A DNA stretch of 12,969 nt from Planctomycetota bacterium (GTDB taxonomy: Bacteria > Planctomycetota > PUPC01 > JABMSA01 > JAUWKK01). The position numbers and the translations under genes were made by a program. Below are positions 6,936 through 12,882 of this stretch, in pieces (position 1 is the first letter of the stretch; every line of letters begins with the position of its first letter). The stretch is from positions 1 through 12,969 of the forward strand of contig JAUWKK010000038.1 of assembly GCA_030614245.1 (NCBI GenBank), in the 5' to 3' direction. The notes below the pieces were generated by a model. That model had not been told where the DNA came from, ran no database searches, and saw only the letters and a program-made list of their open reading frames with translations.

Positions 6936-6967
6936 ACTGTTCAACTGTTCGACCCTTCACCTGTCCG
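6936..6967. repeat. four degenerate 8-bp tandem units
   Basis: ACTGTTCA, ACTGTTCG, ACCCTTCA and CCTGTCCG follow one another without gaps between the Ala-rich gene and the two-helix membrane gene. They share a YTGTTCR core loosely related to the CAGT heptads at 6062. The rest of the 145-bp gap holds nothing I recognise except the AGGAG site at 7023. Confidence 0.4.
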
Positions 6968-7034
6968 ACCGGGCCATCCTGCTGCGACAAGGGCGTATGA
7001 GTAGGCACGGATCCGGTAACACAGGAGAGCTGAA

Positions 7035-7271
7035 ATGGGCGCTGGTGTGCTCATGGTGATCGTCATGCTGGTCGTTCTCGGGGCCGCTGGGATTGTTGTG
7101 ATCCTTGTAATGGTCGGCTCGAGCGACGACGACGAGGACGACGGTACCGGCCCGGGCAAGCCGATCTGGCCGGTGCTGGCGATCATCGGTGCGATCATGC
7201 TGGTGGTTTTCGGCGGCTTAGCCGCATTGAGCCTGGCCGGCAGGAACGTGTTTCGGATGTTCGTTCGGTGA
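7035..7271 (+). CDS. small two-helix inner-membrane protein with acidic loop
   Basis: 78 residues, supported by AGGAG at 7023-7027 seven bases before the ATG. Residues 4-27 and 45-67 are hydrophobic helices. The connecting loop (29-44) contains an acidic run SSDDDEDDG. The short C-terminal tail RNVFRMFVR is basic, so the positive-inside rule puts both termini in the cytoplasm and the acidic loop outside. No family is recognised. It lies between the Ala-rich protein gene and the transporter promoter and may be the last gene of the preceding transcript. The acidic loop could bind divalent cations, but nothing shows that directly. Confidence 0.7.
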   Translation: MGAGVLMVIVMLVVLGAAGIVVILVMVGSSDDDEDDGTGPGKPIWPVLAIIGAIMLVVFGGLAALSLAGRNVFRMFVR

Positions 7272-7344
7272 GCTGCGGGGCGCGCGTGCAACCCTGCGGT
7301 CCTCGAGGGTAGACACGTGAAGCAGAGCTTGGACGCAGATCAGA

Positions 7345-7372
7345 CACGGCCAACCCAAGACGGTTGACCGTG
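7345..7372. promoter_or_regulatory. 11-bp-arm inverted repeat upstream of the transporter promoter
   Basis: CACGGCCAACC at 7345-7355 and GGTTGACCGTG at 7362-7372 are inverted complements with one mismatch, separated by a six-base loop. There is no T tract afterwards, so it does not look like an intrinsic terminator. It ends 41 bp upstream of the -35 box, where an activator or a secondary operator could sit. A role in controlling the sugar transporter is inferred from position. Confidence 0.55.
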
Positions 7373-7413
7373 GCACCCATGGTCTGAGCGGCCGCCCCTT
7401 CTCCACCCCAATG

Positions 7414-7442
7414 TTGACACAACAATCCATCACTCATATAAT
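7414..7442 (+). promoter_or_regulatory. perfect-consensus sigma70 promoter for the transporter operon
   Basis: TTGACA at 7414-7419 and TATAAT at 7437-7442 are both exact consensus with a 17-bp spacer. Transcription should start near 7449, giving a leader of about 40 bases. GAGG at 7481-7484 sits just ahead of the ATG at 7489. Such a complete match predicts strong expression unless a repressor holds it down. Confidence 0.85.
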
Positions 7443-7488
7443 CCCGTTCGGATGCTGAGGCTGCATTGTCCAGCTTCCGTGAGGGGAT

Positions 7489-10071
7489 ATGTTCCGCATA
7501 TTATCAGTAACTGTGCTCGTCTCGGCAGGTCTGCTGCCGCTGTCCGTCTGTCCGGCGGCGGATGATGACATGCAGGAGCTTGCCATCTGGACCGTCTGGC
7601 GCTATCCCGGCTTCAAGGCGGCGATGCGGCAGTTCGAGGTCGAGCATCCGGGGTGGAAGGTCATCAGGTCGACTGCGGCCGGTGCCGGCGGGATGGACCC
7701 GCAGAAGCTGATGTGCGCCATCGCAGGCGGCAGCCCGCCCGATACGCTTGTACAGGACCGCTTCTCGGTGGGCGAATGGGCGATCCGCGACGCCTTCCTG
7801 CCGCTGGACGAGTACATAGCCGAAAGCCAGCGGCAGGAGATATGCGCCTGCGCGATCCGCGATGCCGTCGCGGCCGGCAAGCTGGCCGACGCCCGTGAGC
7901 CGCTCGAGAAACTTGCGGCGGCGCTCGAGAAAGTCGGCAGATCGCGCCAGATGGAAATCCTCAGCGATATCAGGGCGGGCATTGCCGAGGGGATGCTCGC
8001 CGAGGATCTGAAGGAACTCGCCGACGACCTGGCCGAGATCTGCGAGGGTATCGATCCCGCCGAGTACTACAAGGCCTGCTGGGAGGAGGCGTGCTTCGGC
8101 ATGGGCGACGAGCGGCGCGTCTTTGCTGTCCCCAACAGTACCGACGACCGGGCGCTGTACTACAACGAGGATCTCTTCGAGCGGGCCGGCCTGGTCGACG
8201 AAAATGGTGTAGCCAGGCCGCCGAAGAATTGGAAAGAACTCGGGGAGTTCGGCCGCAAGCTGACCGAATACGACGCCAGCGGCAAGCTCTTCCGTGTGGG
8301 CTTCGCACCGAACTACGGCAACAGTTTTTTGTACATGTACGGCTGGCTCAACGGCGGCGCTTTCATGTCGAAGGACGGCCGCACGTGCACGCTGAACGAT
8401 CCGCTCATCGCAGAGGCGCTCCAGTTCATGGTCGATGTCTACGACGACATAGGCGGAATTGAGAAGGTCGAGGCGTTCCAGAGCGGTTTCGGTGCGGGCG
8501 AGCTCGATCCCTTCCTCACCGGGCTGGTTGCAATGAAAGTGGACGGCAACGGGTTTCAAAACCTGATCGTTAACTGTGCACCCAACCTCCGGTACAACGT
8601 GGTAATCACGCCGGCGGGCCCGAGCGGCGAGAGGCCCATCACGTGGTCGGGCGGCTTCTCATGGGTGATCCCCATCGGCAGCAGGCATCCGAGGATGGCC
8701 TTCGAGTTCATCCGCTTCATGATGTCCGACCGCATCATCAACCTCAGGAATGACGTCAGTTCCAAGTTCGCAATCAGCCAGGGACGGAGCTTCATCCCCC
8801 CGATGTCGCCGAAGCCGGAGAGCAACAGGAAGGCATACGAACTGTTGGTGCAGGGGAACGTCGACCTGCCACAGCGCGCGAAGGAATGTTTCGTCAAGTT
8901 TGCCGACATGATGAAGGTGTCGAAGTTTCGCCCCGTGACGCCCGTCGGGCAGCTCTTGTGGGACGAACACTGGCGTGCGAGCGACGAGGCCATCCGGCAC
9001 AGGTACACGCCACAGGAGGCGCTGGACATCGGCTGCAAGAAAGTCCAGGAGCGACTGGACGAGATATTTCGGAAACGAGACGATCCGAAAGTCAACTGGG
9101 CCTATTCGATCACCGTGGTGATACTGCTGCTTGGCTGCTGTGCGGGCATTGCGTTTCTGTGCAACGGTCGGATGGAGCTCGTGCGGCGCCTGCTGCGCCG
9201 CGAGTCTCTGGCCGGCTATTCGTTTGCATCGCCGTGGCTCATGGGGCTGATGGTGCTGACGGCGGGGCCGATTGTCGTCTCGGTGATTTTCAGTCTCTGC
9301 CGCTATGACGTGCTGCACGCAGCCGAATTCGTGGGGCTGGAGAATTACCGGCGGCTCTTGGGCGACAGCTTGTTCTGGAAGTCCCTGGGCAACACCGTAT
9401 TCATGATGCTGGGCATCCCTCTGGGTATGGCCGTCGGTCTTGGCGTGGCGATGCTGCTCAACGCCAAGGTGAAGGGAATGCAGGTATATCGGACGATATT
9501 CTATCTGCCGGCGATCGTGCCGGTGGTGGCGAGCTCGATCCTGTGGTTATGGGTGCTGAACCCCGAGCAGGGGCTGCTGAACTCGTTCCTGAGGATGTTC
9601 GGCGTCACGAATCCACCGCTCTGGCTGCAGAGCGAAAGCCTGCTGTTCGGCTCGAAGACAGCGATCATCGTTATGGGCCTGTGGGGTGCGGGCGCCGGGA
9701 TGATAATCTGGCTGGCGGGCCTGAAGGGCATTCCCGCGCATCTGTACGAAGCCGCGTCTATCGACGGGGCGGGCACGCTCGACAAGTTCTTTCACATCAC
9801 CCTGCCGATGCTGTCGCCGTATATCTTCTTCAACCTGATAATGGGCATCATCGGAACACTACAGATTTTCGCGCAGGCATACATCATGACGAACGGCGGG
9901 CCGGCCGACTCGACGCTGTTCTATGTCTTTTACCTTTTCAATAAGGCGTTTCGCTATTTCGAGATGGGTTATGCTTCCGCGCTCGCGTGGATACTCTTCA
10001 TTCTCATCCTGGCGCTTACGCTCTTCCAGTTGTTGCTCGCACCCAAGTGGGTGCATTACGAGGCGGAGTAG
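7489..10071 (+). CDS. fused periplasmic sugar-binding protein and MalF/UgpA-type ABC permease
   Basis: 860 residues, about twice the size of either normal partner. Residues 1-24 are a signal peptide; C21 does not sit in a canonical lipobox. Residues 30-515 are a family-1 solute-binding domain: IWTVWRYPGFKAAMRQFE at the start, the conserved PNSTDDRALYYNEDLFERAG (216-235), and WSGGFSWVIP (386-395). About 75 helical residues (113-187) are inserted before DPAEYYKACWEEAC. Helix 538-557 anchors the domain. Arg-rich 558-571 is then cytoplasmic, and 578-852 form a six-helix CUT1 permease with the EAA loop EAASIDGAGTLDKFFHITLP (754-773) that contacts the ATPase. The protein would bind a sugar or glycerol-phosphate-like ligand outside and help form the channel with the next gene's product. 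Fusions of this kind are known in OpuA/GlnPQ-type importers but are less usual in CUT1. No ATPase gene is adjacent. The substrate is unknown. Confidence 0.9.
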   Translation: MFRILSVTVLVSAGLLPLSVCPAADDDMQELAIWTVWRYPGFKAAMRQFEVEHPGWKVIRSTAAGAGGMDPQKLMCAIAGGSPPDTLVQDRFSVGEWAIRDAFLPLDEYIAESQRQEICACAIRDAVAAGKLADAREPLEKLAAALEKVGRSRQMEILSDIRAGIAEGMLAEDLKELADDLAEICEGIDPAEYYKACWEEACFGMGDERRVFAVPNSTDDRALYYNEDLFERAGLVDENGVARPPKNWKELGEFGRKLTEYDASGKLFRVGFAPNYGNSFLYMYGWLNGGAFMSKDGRTCTLNDPLIAEALQFMVDVYDDIGGIEKVEAFQSGFGAGELDPFLTGLVAMKVDGNGFQNLIVNCAPNLRYNVVITPAGPSGERPITWSGGFSWVIPIGSRHPRMAFEFIRFMMSDRIINLRNDVSSKFAISQGRSFIPPMSPKPESNRKAYELLVQGNVDLPQRAKECFVKFADMMKVSKFRPVTPVGQLLWDEHWRASDEAIRHRYTPQEALDIGCKKVQERLDEIFRKRDDPKVNWAYSITVVILLLGCCAGIAFLCNGRMELVRRLLRRESLAGYSFASPWLMGLMVLTAGPIVVSVIFSLCRYDVLHAAEFVGLENYRRLLGDSLFWKSLGNTVFMMLGIPLGMAVGLGVAMLLNAKVKGMQVYRTIFYLPAIVPVVASSILWLWVLNPEQGLLNSFLRMFGVTNPPLWLQSESLLFGSKTAIIVMGLWGAGAGMIIWLAGLKGIPAHLYEAASIDGAGTLDKFFHITLPMLSPYIFFNLIMGIIGTLQIFAQAYIMTNGGPADSTLFYVFYLFNKAFRYFEMGYASALAWILFILILALTLFQLLLAPKWVHYEAE

Positions 10072-10075
10072 CCCT

Positions 10076-12262
10076 ATGCAACGCGTGGTGATGGGCTTGC
10101 TGCTTTTCTTCGAGCTCTTCTGTGCGGGGCTGCTCGCCGTCAATGTGGTTAGCGGTAACATCGGCACCACAAGTGCTGCTGTAGCAGGTGCGCTGGCAAT
10201 AGTTCCGGCCGTTGCCGCCTGCGCAATCATTCCGAGAAGGTGGCTCTCCCGCACGCTGATGGGAATGGCCCTGTTCTTCGAGTTGTCGCTATCATCGCTT
10301 TTTGCGTTCTCGGTGATCGGCGGAGGGCTGCCGGCCAATGCGGGTTTCTTCGTAACGCTCTTCGGGGCGATCGGGCTGGGTTCCGTCGTGGTGACGGGCT
10401 TGCTCTCGGGGGATCTGATGGGTCGGGTCCAGATGGGCCTGGTGTTGATGCTCGAGATATCGATCGTCGCACTCTTTGCCGTCGCCGTCGCCTATGGACG
10501 CTTCGACCAGAGCGTTTTCTTTTTCGTCTATATCTTCGGCATAATCGGGATGGTCTCGATCTCGCTGATGGTCGTTTTCCCGCCGAAGTGGCTGCGCGCG
10601 GCTGTCACGCACGGCGCGCTGCTGGTGGGCTGCATCGTATTCTCGTTCCCGTTCATCTGGCTGGTCATGACAAGCTTCAAGTACGACGAAGAAGTGATGG
10701 TCTATCCACCGAAGTGGATACCCTCTGTACCCGGATGCATCGAGCAATCGCCTTACCTGACAGCCGAAGACTACCAGGCTGTCGAGCGGCCGCGCGAACT
10801 CACCGCGGAGCGCTGGGCGCAGGTCTGGCCGAAGCTGGAAGAAGCCATCTGGCTGAAAGGCCGCGAGGTGCTCGGCGATGAGCGCGCGGCTGGTTTCGAT
10901 GATGCCATTCTGCGTCGCACTCTTATTCGCGGCCTCTGGGATGCAGGATCGAAGGGCGTGCCTCGGGAAGCCTGGAGCGACACCGACCACGTGATAATTG
11001 CAGCCGTGACAAAACGCATCGACGAGGGCCGCGTCGAAGACGTCTGGGGCACCATCCGCCGCTGCGTCGGGCTGCGCGAGCTGCGCGTGAAAGACACCAG
11101 GCTAGTCGAACGCCGCCTCGGCGACGAGGAACGGAACTACTTAGACCTGTGGCGGCCCGCCGAGGGCGACATCAGGTGCATCCGCCACGGCGACGAAGGC
11201 GATCTCCCGCTCTCCATCGAATACTCCTTCAGCAAGGGCGACCACGTCGCATTGGTCGCCGATCTCCCGCTGCCGATCGAGCCCGACGACTTCCTGAGCG
11301 TCACGATCCCGATGCAGCAGGACCGCTCATGGCATTCCCTGAAGTTCGAGCTCGAGATGAACGGCAAACGATACGTGCCCGAGGACAACCTCTACCTCGG
11401 CCGGCGCACATCGCAGGAGATCACGTTCAAGATAAAGGACAGAGACCCTTACGAGCTGGACGAGCGGGACTTGGGCATCTGGCCGCTCGTGCCATCACGC
11501 AAGCCGAGCGACTTCGACGGCCCCGGACGGTTCCGCCTGACGATTGGCATCGAGAGATCGAGCGCTTTCGGAGCGGCGTGGCACAAATATACCGACAGCT
11601 ATCGACAGGCATATATCTCGACCAAGTACCGCTGGCATTACCTGTTCAACAGCGTCTACCTGGTGATATTGAACGTGGTGGGGCAGGTGCTGTCGTGCTC
11701 GCTGGTGGCGTATGCTTTTGCGAGGCTCAAATGGCCGGGCCGCGACGTGCTCTTCGCCGTGCTGCTCGCCACGATGATGCTGCCGCCGCAGGTAACGATG
11801 GTCCCCGTCTTCGTCGTCTTCAAGCATCTGCACTGGTACAACACGCTCAAGGCGCTGGGGGCGCCTTCGTTCCTGGGGAGCGCTTTCTTCATCTTTCTGC
11901 TGCGGCAGTTTATGCGGACGATCCCGACCGAGCGCGAGGACGCGGCGAAGATCGACGGCTGCGGCTATTTCGGCGTCTACTGGCGCATCATTCTGCCGCT
12001 GCTCAAGCCAGCCCTCGCGGCCGTGGCCATCTTCACGTTCATGGGCACGTGGAACAACTTCATGGGCCCGCTGATCTACATAAACGACCAGCGCCTGTAT
12101 CCGCTGGCGCTGGGCCTGTTCGAGTTCCGCACCGAGCACGGCGCGCAATACGGAATGCTGATGGCCGCATCCACGATGATGATAGTCCCGGTAGTGGCGA
12201 TCTTCTTCCTCGCGCAGCGGCACTTCATCCAGGGCGTGACGCTCACGGGGATGAAGGGGTGA
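10076..12262 (+). CDS. MalG-type ABC permease with N-terminal triplicated membrane module and large periplasmic insertion
   Basis: 728 residues; ordinary MalG relatives have about 280. The ATG at 10076 lies four bases after the previous stop and has GGAG seven bases upstream, so the two genes are coupled. Residues 2-173 are three tandem two-helix units, each beginning like RxxMGLxLFFEL. The MalG portion starts at 174: helix 179-199 (IWLVMTSFK at 194-202), then YPPKWIPS. An insertion at about 218-508 has a helical half (228-345) and a beta-rich half (378-495). The permease resumes at YRWHYLFNSVYLV (518-530). SLVAYAFARLKWPGRD (542-557), the coupling loop EDAAKIDGCGYFGVYWRIIL (621-640, Asp replacing Glu in EAA) and GTWNNFMGPL (657-666) are diagnostic. 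It forms the second half of the channel. The insertion is predicted to face the periplasm. Function of the added parts is unknown. Confidence 0.9.
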   Translation: MQRVVMGLLLFFELFCAGLLAVNVVSGNIGTTSAAVAGALAIVPAVAACAIIPRRWLSRTLMGMALFFELSLSSLFAFSVIGGGLPANAGFFVTLFGAIGLGSVVVTGLLSGDLMGRVQMGLVLMLEISIVALFAVAVAYGRFDQSVFFFVYIFGIIGMVSISLMVVFPPKWLRAAVTHGALLVGCIVFSFPFIWLVMTSFKYDEEVMVYPPKWIPSVPGCIEQSPYLTAEDYQAVERPRELTAERWAQVWPKLEEAIWLKGREVLGDERAAGFDDAILRRTLIRGLWDAGSKGVPREAWSDTDHVIIAAVTKRIDEGRVEDVWGTIRRCVGLRELRVKDTRLVERRLGDEERNYLDLWRPAEGDIRCIRHGDEGDLPLSIEYSFSKGDHVALVADLPLPIEPDDFLSVTIPMQQDRSWHSLKFELEMNGKRYVPEDNLYLGRRTSQEITFKIKDRDPYELDERDLGIWPLVPSRKPSDFDGPGRFRLTIGIERSSAFGAAWHKYTDSYRQAYISTKYRWHYLFNSVYLVILNVVGQVLSCSLVAYAFARLKWPGRDVLFAVLLATMMLPPQVTMVPVFVVFKHLHWYNTLKALGAPSFLGSAFFIFLLRQFMRTIPTEREDAAKIDGCGYFGVYWRIILPLLKPALAAVAIFTFMGTWNNFMGPLIYINDQRLYPLALGLFEFRTEHGAQYGMLMAASTMMIVPVVAIFFLAQRHFIQGVTLTGMKG
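10079..10594 (+). repeat. three tandem copies of a two-helix coding unit
   Basis: The encoded residues 2-57, 58-115 and 116-173 align with one another. Landmarks are MG at 6, 62 and 120, and a glutamate inside the first helix at E13, E69 and E127. Copies 2 and 3 also share SLFAF/ALFAV, FFV, and FG.IG (97-100 and 154-157). The DNA copies are diverged, so this is an old duplication that kept its protein pattern. Confidence 0.75.
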
Positions 12263-12288
12263 AGCGGGGGGGGGTTTTTGTTTTTCTC

Positions 12289-12317
12289 TTGACATTGGTC
12301 CAATGTAATGCTAACAT
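12289..12317 (+). promoter_or_regulatory. promoter overlapped by a perfect palindromic operator
   Basis: TTGACA at 12289-12294 is 17 bp from TAACAT at 12312-12317. The sequence ACATTGG-T-CCAATGT at 12292-12306 is a perfect 7-bp-arm palindrome lying over the end of the -35 and the spacer. A protein bound there would exclude RNA polymerase. The TTGGTCCAA core resembles sites used by FadR/FCD-type GntR regulators, which is only a suggestion. A third ACATTG-like half-site overlaps the -10. It follows the transporter stop after a G9-T5 stretch with no hairpin. Confidence 0.7.
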
Positions 12318-12343
12318 TGCAGCAACAGATGTGAGGTGGACTA

Positions 12344-12481
12344 TTGAGCGCTTACCTTAACCTATTGGCTCATAGGGTCTTCGGTAGGGTGGAGCGCTTG
12401 TGTCGTGTGTGGCCGCTCGAGGGGCGACTTTCCATCCCGAGTAAAGTTTTTGTTGATTCACCACATGTGGCGTCTCTTTAG
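12344..12481 (+). CDS. possible 45-residue protein or leader peptide, TTG start
   Basis: A TTG at 12344 follows GAGGTGG at 12333-12339 with good spacing and opens a 45-codon frame ending TAG at 12479-12481. It begins about 20 bases after the expected transcription start of the operator-controlled promoter. The product would start MSAYLNLLAHRVFGRVERLC and end VDSPHVASL: a short amphipathic basic helix, no signal peptide, one cysteine. No family is recognised. It could be a small protein, a regulatory leader peptide, or a chance frame in a non-coding RNA. The case rests on promoter, ribosome site and frame being correctly ordered. Confidence 0.35.
   Translation: MSAYLNLLAHRVFGRVERLCRVWPLEGRLSIPSKVFVDSPHVASL
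12461..12470. promoter_or_regulatory. perfect 10-bp palindrome upstream of the second promoter
   Basis: CCACATGTGG is fully self-complementary and ends 15 bp before the -35 at 12486. A dimeric regulator could bind it. It also lies within the possible 45-codon ORF, so it may be a coincidence of coding sequence. Confidence 0.3.
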
Positions 12482-12485
12482 GCGC

Positions 12486-12514
12486 TTGACGATGCCGCTT
12501 GCATGTAGTATAAT
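12486..12514 (+). promoter_or_regulatory. near-consensus sigma70 promoter
   Basis: TTGACG at 12486-12491 and a perfect TATAAT at 12509-12514 with a 17-bp spacer. Transcription should begin near 12521. The leader to the next gene would be about 130 bases. It contains a 17-codon frame starting with ATG at 12522 essentially at the transcript's 5' end. Confidence 0.75.
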
Positions 12515-12652
12515 TACGCTGATGGCTGATGCTATATGTGGCAGTAGCCGTCATGGTGTCTTGGTGAACTGTTAGAAGACAATGCCGCAAATAGGGATAG
12601 TGAGCCCCTTCAATAAGCGTGGGAAGGTAGGTGTTCGAAAGGAGGAGTGAAG

Positions 12653-12847
12653 ATGGCACGGCAGAAGGAGACACTCGAAGAAGCCAAACGTGTACTTGAT
12701 GCCATAATGGGTCAGGATGCGCAGATCAATAAGGAAACTCGTGAACGGTTGCAGCAGATCGAAAGGGAGACTCGCGAACGGTTGAAGCGGTATCTCAGGA
12801 CAATCAAGACGGGCGATGAAGCTCGAGAGTGGCTCCAGAACAGATAG
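12653..12847 (+). CDS. small charged coiled-coil protein
   Basis: 64 residues from an ATG at 12653, placed seven bases after a perfect AAGGAGG (12639-12645). A GTG six bases earlier would be too close to that site. The whole chain is predicted helix, rich in Arg, Glu, Lys and Gln, without a signal or membrane segment. Residues 28-38 (ETRERLQQIER) repeat at 39-46 (ETRERLKR). At DNA level an 18-base direct repeat with two differences lies 33 bases apart (12734 and 12767), so the coil has been lengthened by one 11-residue unit. No family is recognised. It may pair with the ORF that starts 35 bp downstream, or bind nucleic acid or a partner coil; neither is shown. Confidence 0.65.
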   Translation: MARQKETLEEAKRVLDAIMGQDAQINKETRERLQQIERETRERLKRYLRTIKTGDEAREWLQNR

Positions 12848-12882
12848 GTTGATGCGTCGGCAAGGCGGGAGGAGGTGGCTAC

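Noticed and set aside
7291..7310. ACCCT ... AGGGT stem after the two-helix membrane gene as a terminator
   Set aside because: Only five base pairs around a ten-base loop and no T tract.
9923..10075. Upstream extension of the MalG-type gene by 51 codons
   Set aside because: It overlaps the permease coding end of the previous gene in another frame and reads as a Ser/Arg-rich nonsense peptide; the ATG at 10076 has a good ribosome site.
12263..12290. G9-T5-G-T5 stretch after the transporter as an intrinsic terminator
   Set aside because: There is no C-rich partner to form a stem before the T tract; only the T run resembles a terminator.
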